Source of the DNA: an uncultured Bacilli bacterium
Lineage (GTDB): Bacteria; Bacillota_I; Bacilli_A; ML615J-28; CAG-698
Length of the DNA stretch: 37,068 nt
Assembly (NCBI GenBank): GCA_947627195.1
Contig: CANQVC010000011.1
Location: 1 to 37,068 of the forward strand
Direction of reading: 5' to 3'
Of this stretch, positions 22,641 through 33,614 are shown piece after piece (the stretch's first letter is position 1; the number at the start of each line of letters is the position of its first letter). The notes below the pieces were generated by a model. That model searched no databases. It was not told where the DNA came from and saw nothing but the letters and a program-made list of their open reading frames with translations. The position numbers were made by a program, and so were the translations under genes.

Positions 22641-25600
22641 TTGAGCTTTAAAAATGTAGTTTACGGAAAAAATCGCGTAAGAAGAAACTATTCTAGAGTG
22701 CAAACTAATGTGGAACTTCCAAATTTAATTGAGATTCAAACAAAATCGTTTGATTGGTTTATTAACGTCGGAATTAAAGAATTGTTTAAAGAACTTTCTC
22801 CAATTAAAGATCATTCTGAGAAGTTGGAACTTTATTTTGGCGATTATGAATTTGATGAACCAAAATATGACATACCAGAAGCAAAAAGAAATGATGCAAA
22901 CTATTCTAGAGCATTAAAAGTGGATGTTCAATTAAAAAATACTGAAACAGGAGAAATTAAAGAACAACAAAAGATTTTTCTTGGCGAATATCCAATGATG
23001 ACTCCTTGGGGTACTTTCATTATTAATGGTGCTGAACGTGTAATTGTTACCCAAATCATTCGTTCTGCTGGTGTATTCTTCTCAAGTGAAGTTGATAAAA
23101 AGAGTGGTAAAATATTGTATTCTGGACAAGTAATTCCTACAAGAGGAGCATGGATTGAATACGAAATGGGTAGTAAAGATATATGGTATGCAAAAGTAGA
23201 CCGTTCTAAGAAAATCCCATTGACTACTTTTTTAAGAGCTATTGGTATTAATTCTAATAAAGACATTATGGCTTTATTTGGAAAAAGCCAATTTCTAACA
23301 AATACTTTTGAAAAAGATGAAACATTTGGTTCTGATGATGCATTAGAACAATTATATGATAAATTACGTCCAGGTGAAAAATCAACACCTGATGGAGCAA
23401 GAAATTATCTTGCAAGTCACTTATTTGATACTAGACGTTATGATTTAGCAAGTGTTGGACGTTATAAAGTTAATAAAAAATTAGATGTAATTTCAAGATT
23501 AGAATTAGTTTCAGGAAAAGCCAATTTCGCTAATGACATTATTGATCCTAATACAGGAGAAGTAGTGTTTGAAAAAGGTACATTAATAACTGATGAAGTT
23601 ATTACATATTTAAGAAATCATCGATATATTATTCGTAAAAAATATACATATGAACAAATGCTTGAAGGCAATAGCGTTATTTTAGAAACAATTGCTATTA
23701 ATATCGATAAAAATGGTGAAATATGTGAAGTTAAATTAGTTGGAAATGATCAAACTGAAACAGCTAATCACATTACATTATCTGATATATTAGCATCAAC
23801 AGGTTATTATTTGAATTTACATGAAGGTATTGGAACTACAGATGATATTGACCATTTAGGTAATAGACGTTTACGTTTAATTGGTGAATTATTACAAAAT
23901 CAATTCCGTATTGGTCTAACAAAAATGGAAAAGAATGTTCGTGATCGTATGTCTATGTCAACTGACAGTAAGAATATGATTCCCCAAAATTTAATTAACA
24001 TTCGTACATTAACTTCATCAATTCGTGAATTCTTTGGTGGTTCACAATTATCCCAATTCATGGATCAAATTAATCCATTATCAGAATTAACTCATAAAAG
24101 ACGTATTTCTGCTTTAGGTGCAGGTGGTTTAACTCGTGATAGAGCAGGTTTCGAGGTACGTGACGTTCATGTTTCCCATTATGGTAGAATATGTCCAATT
24201 GAAACACCTGAAGGTCAAAACATTGGTTTAATTAACTCATTAGCTACTTATTCAAGAGCTGATCAATATGGATTTATTGAAACTCCTTACTTAAAAGTTA
24301 AGCAAGAAGTAGGAAAAAATCCTGTAGTAACTAATGAAATAATTTACCTTACAGCTGATAAAGAAGAACAATATTATATAGCTCAAGCTAATATTAATGT
24401 TAATGATAAAAAAGAAATTGTTGATGAAACAGTTATTGCTCGTTATATGGGTGATACAATTGAAGTTAATAAATCAAAGATTAATTTAATTGATGTTTCA
24501 CCAAAACAAATTGTTGCTGTATCAACAGCATGTATTCCATTCTTAGAACATGATGATGCTAACCGTGCCCTAATGGGTGCAAACATGCAACGTCAAGCAA
24601 TTCCATTATTAAAGCCAGAAGCACCATATGTAGCAACTGGTATTGAAGCTAAAGCAGCTAAAGATTCTGGTGTTGCTATTGTTACGCCAAATGATGGTGT
24701 TGTTGAATACGCTGATGGTTTAAAAATAATTATTCGTGAAAATAGTGGTGCTTTAAAAACTTATAAATTAGTTAAATATGATCGTTCTAACCATTCAACA
24801 TGTGTAAATCAAAAACCAATTGTTCGAACCGGTGAACAAGTAAAAGCAGGAGATGTCATTGCTGATGGTGCAAGTATGGATCAAGGTGAAATGGCATTAG
24901 GTAGAAATGTTGTCATTGCTTTTATGACATGGAATGGTTATAATTATGAAGATGCTGTTATCATGAATGAAAGATTAGTTCAAGATGATGTTTATACTTC
25001 AATTCATATTGAACGTTATGAAGTAGAAGTTCGTGATACTAAATTAGGTAAAGAAGAAATAACTGCTGAATTAGAAAACGAAAAGAAAGATGCTATTGCT
25101 AACTTAGATGAAAATGGTATTATTCGTCTAGGTGCTGAAGTAAAAGAAGGAGATGTATTAGTAGGTAAAGTTACTCCTAAAGGACAAACTGAACCAACTC
25201 CTGAAGAACGTTTAAGTCATGCATTATTCGCTGATAATTCTAAAGATGTTCGTAATACATCATTACGTGTACCACATGGTGGAGGAGGAATAGTTCATCG
25301 TATTGAATATTTTAATCGTAAAAATGGTGATGAATTAGGTCCAGGTGTAAATGAAGTAGTTAGAGTATTTATTGTTCAAAAACGTAAAATATCTGAAGGA
25401 GATAAAATGTCAGGAAGACATGGAAATAAAGGTGTTATTTCCAAAATCTTACCTCCAGAAGATATGCCATATATGGAAGATGGAACACCAATTGATATTA
25501 TGTTAAACCCTCAAGGTATTCCATCACGTTTAAATATCGGTCAAGTATTAGAAGTTCATTTAGGTATGGCAGCTAAGAAATTAGGTGTTCATATTGCAAC

Positions 25601-26153
25601 TCCTGTATTTGATGGTGTAACTGCTCAAGATTTAGATGATATTCTAAAAGAAGCTGGAATGGCACCAGATGGTAAAACTGAATTAAGAGATGGTAGAACT
25701 GGTAAAAAGTTCGATAATCGTATTAATGTTGGGGTAATGTATATGATTAAATTAGCTCACATGGTTGATGATAAATTACATGCTCGTAGTGAAGGTCCTT
25801 ATACATTAGTTACCCAACAACCAATGGGTGGTAAAGCTCAAAATGGTGGTCAACGTTTTGGGGAAATGGAAGTTTGGGCACTTGAAGCTTATGGAGCAAG
25901 TTATATGTTAAGAGAAATGATTACCATCAAATCTGATGATATTATTGGTAGAAACAAAGTTTATAAAGCAATTGTTGATGGTGAACCAATTCCTGAACCA
26001 GGAATTCCTGAATCATTCCGTGTACTTGTAAAAGAATTACAAGGATTAGGTCTAAGTGTCAAATTGATAGATAATGAAACTAAGGAAGATGTTGCTAATA
26101 AGAGTCTTGTTGAAGAAATGGCAAAATCATCCAATACTAAATATGGACTATAA
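22641..26153 (+). CDS. rpoB: DNA-directed RNA polymerase subunit beta
   Basis: The beta subunit of RNA polymerase, forming half of the active-site cleft. The start is TTG at 22641, five bases after GAGGTGG (22629-22635), so the protein begins (M)SFKNVVYGKNRVRRNYSR in line with Bacillus RpoB and has 1170 residues. An in-frame ATG at 22596 lacks a ribosome site. The rifampicin region reads GGSQLSQFMDQINPLSELTH then KRRISALGAGG; the key contacts Gln, Asp, His and Ser are unchanged. Conserved ETPEGQNIGLINSLATY, GDKMSGRHGNKGV and the C-terminal QPMGGKAQNGGQRFGEMEVW are present. It is followed by rpoC, whose start is 15 bases after this stop. Confidence 0.98.
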   Translation: MSFKNVVYGKNRVRRNYSRVQTNVELPNLIEIQTKSFDWFINVGIKELFKELSPIKDHSEKLELYFGDYEFDEPKYDIPEAKRNDANYSRALKVDVQLKNTETGEIKEQQKIFLGEYPMMTPWGTFIINGAERVIVTQIIRSAGVFFSSEVDKKSGKILYSGQVIPTRGAWIEYEMGSKDIWYAKVDRSKKIPLTTFLRAIGINSNKDIMALFGKSQFLTNTFEKDETFGSDDALEQLYDKLRPGEKSTPDGARNYLASHLFDTRRYDLASVGRYKVNKKLDVISRLELVSGKANFANDIIDPNTGEVVFEKGTLITDEVITYLRNHRYIIRKKYTYEQMLEGNSVILETIAINIDKNGEICEVKLVGNDQTETANHITLSDILASTGYYLNLHEGIGTTDDIDHLGNRRLRLIGELLQNQFRIGLTKMEKNVRDRMSMSTDSKNMIPQNLINIRTLTSSIREFFGGSQLSQFMDQINPLSELTHKRRISALGAGGLTRDRAGFEVRDVHVSHYGRICPIETPEGQNIGLINSLATYSRADQYGFIETPYLKVKQEVGKNPVVTNEIIYLTADKEEQYYIAQANINVNDKKEIVDETVIARYMGDTIEVNKSKINLIDVSPKQIVAVSTACIPFLEHDDANRALMGANMQRQAIPLLKPEAPYVATGIEAKAAKDSGVAIVTPNDGVVEYADGLKIIIRENSGALKTYKLVKYDRSNHSTCVNQKPIVRTGEQVKAGDVIADGASMDQGEMALGRNVVIAFMTWNGYNYEDAVIMNERLVQDDVYTSIHIERYEVEVRDTKLGKEEITAELENEKKDAIANLDENGIIRLGAEVKEGDVLVGKVTPKGQTEPTPEERLSHALFADNSKDVRNTSLRVPHGGGGIVHRIEYFNRKNGDELGPGVNEVVRVFIVQKRKISEGDKMSGRHGNKGVISKILPPEDMPYMEDGTPIDIMLNPQGIPSRLNIGQVLEVHLGMAAKKLGVHIATPVFDGVTAQDLDDILKEAGMAPDGKTELRDGRTGKKFDNRINVGVMYMIKLAHMVDDKLHARSEGPYTLVTQQPMGGKAQNGGQRFGEMEVWALEAYGASYMLREMITIKSDDIIGRNKVYKAIVDGEPIPEPGIPESFRVLVKELQGLGLSVKLIDNETKEDVANKSLVEEMAKSSNTKYGL

Positions 26154-26168
26154 TATGAGGTGAATGAT

Positions 26169-29100
26169 TTGAAAAAATATGAATATATGCAAATCGGTAT
26201 TGCATCCCCAGATGAAATTAGAAGTTGGAGTCATGGTGAAGTAAAAAAACATGAAACAATTAATTATCGTACTTTAAAACCTGAACGTGATGGATTGTTT
26301 TGTGAAGTAATTTTTGGACCAACAAAAGATTATCAATGTGCCTGTGGGAAAAGCAAACGTACAACAGAAAAAGGTAATGTTTGTGAAAAATGTGGTGTAG
26401 AACTAACAGAAAGTAAAGTTAGACGTGAAAGAATGGGTCATATTGAACTTGAAGCTCCTGTTGTTCATACTTGGTTTTTAAAAAATAGTCCAAGTAAAAT
26501 ATCTTTACTTTTAGATATGAAAACAAAATATGTTGAAGATATTGTATATCTTGCTTCATATATAGTTGTTGATCCTGGAAACATTCCTGAATTAAGTAAA
26601 GGTAGAATATTAACTGAACAAGAATGTAGTGAATTTCAACGTCGTTATGGACCAGGTAAATTTAAAGCCCTAACTGGAGCTGAAGCTATTAAAAGATTAT
26701 TAATGGATTTAGATCTTCCTCAAGTTGTTAGTGATTTACGTCATGAATTAAAAACAGCTACAAAACAACGTAAAGATAAAATAATTAAAAGATTAGAAGT
26801 TGCTGAAGCATTCTTAAAATCTGATAATAAACCAGAATGGATGGTTATGGAAGTTATTCCTGTTTTACCACCAGATTTAAGACCAATGGTACCACTAGAT
26901 GGTGGACGTTTTGCCACAACAGATTTAAATGATTTATATCGAAGAATATTAAATCGTAATAATCGTTTACGTAAACAAAAAGAACAACATGCTCCTTCAT
27001 TAATAACAAAAAATGAAAAACGTATGCTACAAGAAGCGGTTGATGCTTTAATTGATAATGGTAAACGCAATAAAAAGATAGTTGTGGAAAAGAATAGACC
27101 ATTAAAATCTTTATCTGATTTATTAAGAGGTAAACAAGGACGTTTCCGTCAAAACTTATTAGGTAAACGTGTTGACTATTCAGGTCGTAGTGTTATTGCT
27201 GTTGGACCAGATTTACAAATGTATCAATGTGGTATTCCTCGTGAAATGGCTTTGATATTATTTAAACCATTTATTATTAATGCCTTATTAAAGAAATATG
27301 GAGAAAATAATGATGCTGGTGCAACAAAAATAAGTATTAAAAAAGCTAAAGAAATGATTGAAGAAGGACATCCAGATGCCTTAGAACAAGTTGAAAAAAT
27401 AATTGTTGAACACCCTGTTTTATTAAACCGTGCCCCAACATTACATAGACTTGGTATCCAAGCATTTGAACCAAAACTTGTTGAAGGAAAAGCTATTCGT
27501 CTACATCCATTAGTATGTCCACCATTTAATGCTGACTTTGATGGTGACCAAATGGCTGTACACGTTCCTCTATCTGAAGAAGCTCAAGCTGAAGCTCGTT
27601 TATTGATGTTAGCATCAAAAAATATCCTTGCTCCTAAAGATGGAAAGCCAATTGTTACTCCTTCTCAAGATATGGTTCTAGGAAATTATTATTTAACAAT
27701 CGAAGATGAAAAAGACCCTGCAAATGGTCGTGCATTTAAAGATATTCATGAAGTTGAATTAGCTTATGAAAATGATCAAATAACTCTTCATACAAGAATT
27801 GTCATTCCAGCAAAAGCTTTAAATAATGATCGTTTCACTGAAGAACAAAAACAAAAATATTTAATTACAACTTATGGAAAAATTATCTTTAATACAATTT
27901 TCCCTAAAGGAGTACCATTTGTTAATGAAGCTGAATTAAAAAATATCACAACAGGAGTTGATGATAGATTCTTCATTGAACGTGGTAAAGATATTAAAAA
28001 AGAATTGGCGTCTTGGATTAGTGAAGGTGAAGCTAATAAAATGGCAAGGAATAATGTCCCTTATGATAAATCTAAAGTTATTCCTCATCCATTTAAAAAA
28101 GGTTTCTTAGCAATTGTAATTGCGGAAGTATTTAAAGAATTTAAACTTGCTGAAACATCAAAAACCCTAGATAAGATGAAAGATTTAGGATTTAAATATT
28201 CCACAGTTTCAGGAATTACCGTATCTGCTTATGATATTAATGTAGTACCTACTAAATATGATGTATTAGCTAAAGCTGAACAAGAAGTACAAAAATATAA
28301 TAAAATGTATCAAAGAGGTTTAGTTACAGCCAAAGAAAGAAAAACAAATGTTATTCAAGTTTGGACAAAAGCTAAAACAACTTTAGAAGAAGATATTAAA
28401 AAAGACGTATTAGAACATTATATTGATAACCATATTTATCTAATGAGTGACTCAGGTGCCCGTGGTAATATTGGTAACTTTGTTCAACTTTCTGGTATGC
28501 GTGGTTTAATGGCAAAACCTAATGGTGAAAGTATGGATATTCCAATTCGTTCATCATTCCGTGAAGGATTAACAATGTCAGAATTCTTTATTTCTTCTCA
28601 TGGTTCAAGAAAAGGATCAACAGATACAGCTTTAAAAACAGCTGAATCAGGTTATTTAACAAGACGTTTAGTAGATGTAAGTCAAGAAGTAACTGTTACT
28701 ATGAATGATTGTCATACAACAAAAGGTATGAAAGTTACACAATTAGTTAAAGAAGATGGTGGAAACATCACTAAATTAATTGATAGAATTAGAGGAAGAT
28801 TTACTAATAAACCTGTATATCATCCAGTAACAAAAGAAATGATTATTGGTGCTAATGAATATATTAATGATACTAAAGCTGAAGAAATATGTAATGCAGG
28901 TGTTAAAGAAGTTTATATTAGAACATTATTGACATGTGATTGTCCAAATGGTGTTTGTGTTAAATGTTATGGTAGTGACTTATCAACAGGTGAAATTGTT
29001 GAAAAAGGTGAAGTAGTAGGTATCATTGCTGCTCAATCAATTGGTGAACCTGGTACCCAACTTACCATGAGAACATTCCACTCAGGTGGTGTTGCAGGTG

Positions 29101-29864
29101 AAGAAGATATTACCCAAGGTTTACCTCGTATTCAAGAATTGTTTGAAGCCCGTCCACCTAAAGGTCAAGCTATCATTTCAGAAATTGAAGGTGAAGTAGT
29201 TTCAATTAAAACAGAAAAAGACAATCGTTTTGAAATTACTATTCGCAATAAAACAACAAAAGAAGAAAAATCTTATTTAACAGATAGTGGTAAAACACCA
29301 ATTGTGAAAGAAAAAGATGAAGTATATGCAGGACAAAGATTAACTGCTGGATTAATTCATCCAAAAGAATTATTACGTGTATCAACAACAGAAGAAGTAG
29401 AAAAATATATTTTGAAAGAAGTAGAAAAAGTATATTCTTCACAAAGTGTTGATATTTGTGATAAACATGTTGAAATAATAATAAAACAAATGTTACAAAA
29501 AGTAATTATTGTTCATGAAGGTGGAACAGATTTGCTTCCTGGATCGCATATTTCTAAAAATGAATTTGTAAGAATAGTTGCTGATTGTAATCGTAAGAAA
29601 ATTAGAAGACCAATTGCTAAACCTATTTTATTAGGTATTACAAGATCTTCATTAAAATCTGATTCTTATTTATCAGCAGCATCATTCCAAGAAACAACAA
29701 GAGTATTAACAGAAGCTGCAATTCGTGGTAAGAAAGATCCTCTAGAAGGATTAAAAGAAAATATTATTATTGGTGGTTTAATTCCTGCAGGTACAGGACT
29801 TGTTGAAATGTCTGATGAAGATATTATTAAAAATTCTATTACCCCAATTAACGATAATAATTAA
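26169..29864 (+). CDS. rpoC: DNA-directed RNA polymerase subunit beta'
   Basis: The catalytic subunit of RNA polymerase. Its TTG at 26169 is five bases after GAGGTGA, and the protein then begins (M)[20 protein letters not shown] as Bacillus RpoC does; an in-frame GTG at 26160 lies in the ribosome site. It has 1231 residues. Zinc ribbon 1 is [20 protein letters not shown], the catalytic Mg-binding loop is [12 protein letters not shown], zinc site 2 is [13 protein letters not shown], and the trigger loop is [13 protein letters not shown]. Length and domain order are normal for Bacillota, without large lineage insertions. A 15-bp-stem terminator follows immediately. Confidence 0.98.
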   Translation: MKKYEYMQIGIASPDEIRSWSHGEVKKHETINYRTLKPERDGLFCEVIFGPTKDYQCACGKSKRTTEKGNVCEKCGVELTESKVRRERMGHIELEAPVVHTWFLKNSPSKISLLLDMKTKYVEDIVYLASYIVVDPGNIPELSKGRILTEQECSEFQRRYGPGKFKALTGAEAIKRLLMDLDLPQVVSDLRHELKTATKQRKDKIIKRLEVAEAFLKSDNKPEWMVMEVIPVLPPDLRPMVPLDGGRFATTDLNDLYRRILNRNNRLRKQKEQHAPSLITKNEKRMLQEAVDALIDNGKRNKKIVVEKNRPLKSLSDLLRGKQGRFRQNLLGKRVDYSGRSVIAVGPDLQMYQCGIPREMALILFKPFIINALLKKYGENNDAGATKISIKKAKEMIEEGHPDALEQVEKIIVEHPVLLNRAPTLHRLGIQAFEPKLVEGKAIRLHPLVCPPFNADFDGDQMAVHVPLSEEAQAEARLLMLASKNILAPKDGKPIVTPSQDMVLGNYYLTIEDEKDPANGRAFKDIHEVELAYENDQITLHTRIVIPAKALNNDRFTEEQKQKYLITTYGKIIFNTIFPKGVPFVNEAELKNITTGVDDRFFIERGKDIKKELASWISEGEANKMARNNVPYDKSKVIPHPFKKGFLAIVIAEVFKEFKLAETSKTLDKMKDLGFKYSTVSGITVSAYDINVVPTKYDVLAKAEQEVQKYNKMYQRGLVTAKERKTNVIQVWTKAKTTLEEDIKKDVLEHYIDNHIYLMSDSGARGNIGNFVQLSGMRGLMAKPNGESMDIPIRSSFREGLTMSEFFISSHGSRKGSTDTALKTAESGYLTRRLVDVSQEVTVTMNDCHTTKGMKVTQLVKEDGGNITKLIDRIRGRFTNKPVYHPVTKEMIIGANEYINDTKAEEICNAGVKEVYIRTLLTCDCPNGVCVKCYGSDLSTGEIVEKGEVVGIIAAQSIGEPGTQLTMRTFHSGGVAGEEDITQGLPRIQELFEARPPKGQAIISEIEGEVVSIKTEKDNRFEITIRNKTTKEEKSYLTDSGKTPIVKEKDEVYAGQRLTAGLIHPKELLRVSTTEEVEKYILKEVEKVYSSQSVDICDKHVEIIIKQMLQKVIIVHEGGTDLLPGSHISKNEFVRIVADCNRKKIRRPIAKPILLGITRSSLKSDSYLSAASFQETTRVLTEAAIRGKKDPLEGLKENIIIGGLIPAGTGLVEMSDEDIIKNSITPINDNN

Positions 29865-29866
29865 TA

Positions 29867-29908
29867 ATAGGTGGGTTATAGCTATCTATAACCTATCTAT
29901 TTTTTTTA
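29867..29908 (+). terminator. Terminator after rpoC
   Basis: The 15-bp stem ATAGGTGGGTTATAG (29867-29881) with CTATAACCTATCTAT (29886-29900), two G-U pairs and a CTAT loop, is followed by a run of U residues. It begins three bases after the rpoC stop. Confidence 0.95.
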
Positions 29909-29923
29909 AATAGGATAATTAAA

Positions 29924-30802
29924 ATGATAAAAAACTCTCTTAAAAACTTTTATAAAAATTTAATATATTTATTTGTCCCAATGGGTATAGTATATTTATT
30001 TTTCTTGATTACAGTTTGTTTATTATTTACAACATTTTTTTCAAGTTTATCATCAACATTAGTTCAATTAACAGATTTAATAAAAACATCAGTTGATGAA
30101 TCATCTACATCTGTTAGTGAATTTATAGCTTATGCCTTAGAACAAATAGATTGGAATCAAGGATTTGGTAATACTTTGCAACAAATTTTTGATACAGATT
30201 GGATACAAAATACTATTAAAGGTTTTTTTGAAGCAATTAATGCTTCAACAGTAGGCTTCGAAGAACAATTTACTAATATTGTATCAAATTTTGTTTCATC
30301 AATGGCTTTTGCCATTATTAGTGCAATAATTATTTGCTTCTTAGGTATTGTATTAGCAAATTATGCTACTAAATATGTTATTCGAAGAAAAGTTGCGAAA
30401 AGAAATATTAAGAAATTTATTATTGCAAGAACAATAGTTCCTCTTGTTCAATCAATTATTATTGGCTTATTTTTTGTTTTAGTATTTTATTTACAATATT
30501 ATTCAATTTTAGTTGCTATATTATTTTTAATATTATTAAGTGGAATTTCTATTTTATCATCTTGGATGATTCATAAAAATGAATCATTAAAATTAAAAGA
30601 TGTTCTTAATATGAAAAATATTGCAAAACATTTAGCTGTTATTGCTATAATAATGGGATTAAATATAGTTATTGCCATATTATTGTTTTTGTTTAATAAA
30701 ATATTTGCTGTATTATTAATGATTCCTCTTGTGATATATTCTCTTAATATCATTGATGTTAATACAGATTCATATGTTTGTTCATTAATTCAAACAGAAT
30801 AA
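29924..30802 (+). CDS. Six-helix membrane protein of unknown function
   Basis: I do not recognise this 292-residue protein. Membrane helices are seen at about 12-38, 122-147, 169-190, 191-213, 236-256 and 257-275. Between the first and second lies a polar region of about 80 residues (LTDLIKTSVDESSTSVSEFI onward) that is probably extracytoplasmic. A short basic loop, KYVIRRKVAKRNIKK (150-164), should be cytosolic. No transporter or enzyme motif is visible. AGGATAA lies about seven bases before the ATG. The rpoC terminator ends only 15 bases upstream, so there is no room for a promoter of its own unless it lies within rpoC; it may depend on read-through. It converges on the lipoprotein gene across a bidirectional terminator. 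Confidence 0.8.
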   Translation: MIKNSLKNFYKNLIYLFVPMGIVYLFFLITVCLLFTTFFSSLSSTLVQLTDLIKTSVDESSTSVSEFIAYALEQIDWNQGFGNTLQQIFDTDWIQNTIKGFFEAINASTVGFEEQFTNIVSNFVSSMAFAIISAIIICFLGIVLANYATKYVIRRKVAKRNIKKFIIARTIVPLVQSIIIGLFFVLVFYLQYYSILVAILFLILLSGISILSSWMIHKNESLKLKDVLNMKNIAKHLAVIAIIMGLNIVIAILLFLFNKIFAVLLMIPLVIYSLNIIDVNTDSYVCSLIQTE

Positions 30803-30805
30803 AAT

Positions 30806-30840
30806 AAAAGGACATTTTCCTGATGGAATTTGTCCTTTTT
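30806..30840. terminator. Bidirectional terminator between convergent genes
   Basis: AAAAGGACA (30806-30814) pairs with TGTCCTTTT (30831-30839), with an inner TTCC/GGAA extension over a TGAT loop. A U-tract follows on each strand, so it can stop both the membrane-protein and the lipoprotein transcripts. Confidence 0.9.
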
Positions 30841-30867
30841 AAAATATTCAAAATAATTTAAATGTTT

Positions 30868-33387
30868 TTAATATTTTAAAGAAATAAATCTTTGATATAA
30901 ATATTCTTTCATTGAATAATCTTTTAATTCTTGAATTGAATTTAATATTTTGTTAATATCTTTAGTATTTAAAGATTCTTTTAATGATGTAAAATCATCA
31001 TTTAAGGTTGGACTATAATAATTTATAATCATATCTAATGTATCTTCAATATAGATATTTATATATTCTTCTTCAGTAGTTAAATCAGAAATTAAATCAT
31101 AATGATGATTACTCATTAATAATTGATTTAATGCATGATCTCTATAATAATAATAAACACAGAATAATAAATAAGATCCATATGAATCCATTGTTTTTAT
31201 TTCTTGTAAATCTGTTAATATATTTTCTTCAGTTAGTTTTGCACCAATACCAATTCTAAGATCAATATTAAATTTTTCATTGTTTTTATAATGATTGATA
31301 ACTTGATTTCTAAAATCAGATATATTACTTGTATAAGCCATTGGTTCAATTGCATCAATATATCCTTCTTTAATCCATGTTGGATAATCTTGTTGACATT
31401 CATTGATTGCGGAATTTTCATTAGATAATACAGCAGCACTAATTCGAATGTTTGGACGAATAGAACGAATTAAAGAAGAAGTTTCTTTCACAAAGTTTGT
31501 TAATGTTTCTTTTTTCCAATTTAACCAATTTTTTCTGACATCTTTAGAAGTTCTAATAAGTTCTTTTAAATCTCCTTCTAATTGGTATTTTTCCATAAAG
31601 TTTTTCATTGATTGTTCACTATATCCATAATCAATAATATTAACTGATGATGGAATAATATCATTATTTAAATATTGATATAAGTTACTATTAGGAAAAC
31701 GAATAAGATCATATTCTATATGATCAAAGTCATAACAAGTAACTAATTCTTTATACCAATTAAGTAATAAATCTTGAACTTCATCATTACAAATATCATA
31801 ATAATATACATCAGTTACCCCAATACTACCAGCCTTATTACCTTTATAATCTATTTGGTAATAATCTTCATGTTTTTCTTTTAATGCACGCATATATCCC
31901 ATAAATGTTTGGGTATATGCTGTGACAGATATCCCTAATTTATGAGCTTCAGTAATAAAACATTTTAAATAATCTTTACCATATTCTTCATAATCACTTG
32001 ATAAGACATTTGGATCTTCTAAATAATAATTTGAATCATACACCATATATCCAGGGGCACCAACATATGTACCTTCATGATATGGAGTAATTAATATTTC
32101 ATTAATTCCCATATTTTTAAATTCAGTTAATGTATGAATGATTCCTTGTTTTGAAGTATCATCATAATAATTTACTCCCTGGAATTTCACAAAAGGATAA
32201 TACCACATTCCTCTTGTTTTATTTATTTGGTTATCTATTAATTGCGAATAAATTATTTCAATGTAATCATTTATTTTTAAATAAGATTGACGAAATACAA
32301 AATAAGTATAAACGTTACCACTTGGATAATTAAAATTATTAATTATTTCATCTATTTTTTCTAAAGATTGATGAATATATTGATAATCATGAGGTATTTT
32401 TTTATTTAGTTCTAAATTAATGTCATCAATAATACTATTTCTTAAAGTAATTAAAAGATTAATATAATTATCCGAAGAACTATTCATTTTTTCATATCTT
32501 GTTACATTAGTCATTGAATATTTATGTTCATGACTAAATGTAAATTCTTCCTTTTCAGGAAGTAATTCATTTAGCTCTTGAATTACTTGATTTAATAAAT
32601 CTTGATCTATATTATCATATAAATATTCTAAAGAAGGAATTATGTTGTTTATTTTTATTGCTAATTCTTTTTTATTATTAGCAGGTATTTGTTTATAATA
32701 ACGATATAATTCATCAAATAATGAATATACAACATGACTATCTTTTATATTTTCATCACGATAAACATAAATAGTATCATTTGCCCAAACGACAAAATCA
32801 CCTATTCTAATTTGTTTTAATTCATTAATTCTTGTTCCTGCAACAGATAAAATCATTCCATAATATGGCATATTAACATCATTACCAATTTCTTCAACTT
32901 GCCCAAAACGATTAACAGCAACTTCATATCCTTCATTATCTGTTTCATACGGACTTTCATATCGATAAATGGCAATTTTATCTTTTCTTCTAACAACATT
33001 TAATAAAGCATCCTTAAGACTCAATAAAGGATTAGAAGAAGAAATAGAACTACTTGTTTTTAATGAATAAACTTGATGATGAATTATTTGTATAGATTCC
33101 ATTTTATTTACAACTTCAATTGAAACATCAGTATAATATTCTTCATAAACAATTGTTATTAATTGTTCACCTAATTCATTAGGATTATAATTAATAATTT
33201 CATAATTTGTAATGTATTCATTAGGATTATTATTATAATAAACTAATAAATTATTTTTAATATCATCCTGTCCTAATTCAATTTGCTTTTCCACTACTTC
33301 AACAATTAATTTTTTTTCTTTCATATTCTTACAGCCAATTAAACAAAATAGTGATAAACATAACAAACAAATAAAAACTTTTTTCAT
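30868..33387 (-). CDS. Lipoprotein with a family-10-like glycosyl hydrolase domain
   Basis: The only minus-strand gene. The N terminus MKKVFICLLCLSLFCLIGCK is a lipoprotein signal with lipobox LIGC and Cys19, so the protein is anchored outside the membrane. Residues about 25-100 look like an Ig-type beta domain, and 215-385 are mainly helical. Residues about 390-770 form a (beta/alpha)8-like domain of the GHL10/DUF187 (YngK-like) type: RGMWYYPFVKFQG at its start, LGISVTAYTQTF, and YDFDHIEYDLIRFP (552-565), which matches the family's YDVDGIHLDYIRYP with Asp555 and Asp560. The substrate is unknown, and cell-surface polysaccharide is a guess. AAGGAG lies upstream, as does a TATAAT (33422-33417, minus) with a weak -35. 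Confidence 0.85.
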   Translation of the reverse strand: MKKVFICLLCLSLFCLIGCKNMKEKKLIVEVVEKQIELGQDDIKNNLLVYYNNNPNEYITNYEIINYNPNELGEQLITIVYEEYYTDVSIEVVNKMESIQIIHHQVYSLKTSSSISSSNPLLSLKDALLNVVRRKDKIAIYRYESPYETDNEGYEVAVNRFGQVEEIGNDVNMPYYGMILSVAGTRINELKQIRIGDFVVWANDTIYVYRDENIKDSHVVYSLFDELYRYYKQIPANNKKELAIKINNIIPSLEYLYDNIDQDLLNQVIQELNELLPEKEEFTFSHEHKYSMTNVTRYEKMNSSSDNYINLLITLRNSIIDDINLELNKKIPHDYQYIHQSLEKIDEIINNFNYPSGNVYTYFVFRQSYLKINDYIEIIYSQLIDNQINKTRGMWYYPFVKFQGVNYYDDTSKQGIIHTLTEFKNMGINEILITPYHEGTYVGAPGYMVYDSNYYLEDPNVLSSDYEEYGKDYLKCFITEAHKLGISVTAYTQTFMGYMRALKEKHEDYYQIDYKGNKAGSIGVTDVYYYDICNDEVQDLLLNWYKELVTCYDFDHIEYDLIRFPNSNLYQYLNNDIIPSSVNIIDYGYSEQSMKNFMEKYQLEGDLKELIRTSKDVRKNWLNWKKETLTNFVKETSSLIRSIRPNIRISAAVLSNENSAINECQQDYPTWIKEGYIDAIEPMAYTSNISDFRNQVINHYKNNEKFNIDLRIGIGAKLTEENILTDLQEIKTMDSYGSYLLFCVYYYYRDHALNQLLMSNHHYDLISDLTTEEEYINIYIEDTLDMIINYYSPTLNDDFTSLKESLNTKDINKILNSIQELKDYSMKEYLYQRFISLKY

Positions 33388-33416
33388 AAGTAACTTTCTC
33401 CTTATATGTTAGGTAC

Positions 33417-33422
33417 ATTATA
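33417..33422 (-). promoter_or_regulatory. -10 element of the lipoprotein gene
   Basis: On the minus strand TATAAT lies 30 bases before the ATG, with AAGGAG between. The -35 position is weak (AGATAT), so confidence is moderate. Confidence 0.5.
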
Positions 33423-33481
33423 TCTATATGAAATTAAAGATATCTTAAAAAAAGATTTCTAAAAAATAATTAAAATAATGT

Positions 33482-33510
33482 TTGACTTTTGTGAATGATT
33501 CGTGTATAAT
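33482..33510 (+). promoter_or_regulatory. Promoter of the str operon (rpsL-rpsG-fusA)
   Basis: TTGACT at 33482-33487 and TATAAT at 33505-33510 are 17 bp apart. The transcript would start near 33517, leaving a leader of about 114 nt. Confidence 0.88.
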
Positions 33511-33525
33511 ATGTAAGGATTTGAA

Positions 33526-33551
33526 AATAGTATAGGCTAGCCTATACTATT
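33526..33551 (+). promoter_or_regulatory. 26-bp perfect palindrome at the 5' end of the rpsL leader
   Basis: AATAGTATAGG (33526-33536), CTAG (33537-33540) and CCTATACTATT (33541-33551) form an 11-bp hairpin, or a fully symmetric DNA site. It starts about nine bases after the predicted transcription start and has no U-tract. It could be an mRNA-protecting hairpin, a ribosomal-protein target or a repressor operator. Confidence 0.8.
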
Positions 33552-33562
33552 ATTTAGGTAAA

Positions 33563-33614
33563 AATGATACACTGGAGGATGTGTATTTGTGTATTGTTTA
33601 AAATCTATATCATT
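33563..33614 (+). promoter_or_regulatory. Second structured element of the rpsL leader with an orphan ribosome-site sequence
   Basis: AATGATA (33563-33569) pairs with TATCATT (33608-33614), just before the true rpsL site AAAGGAG. Within it, ATACAC (33567-33572) can pair with GTGTAT (33581-33586), exposing GGAGG (33574-33578) in the loop. The two stems share three bases and so compete. A 16-codon frame (ATG 33579 to TAG 33629) starts directly at this GGAGG with no spacing, so translation of it is doubtful. Confidence 0.5.

Noticed and set aside
24010-24130. Natural rifampicin resistance from the RpoB sequence
   Set aside because: The main contact residues (Gln513, Asp516, His526 and Ser531 in E. 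coli numbering) are wild type. The changes S508G, N518I and P535A are not enough to claim resistance.
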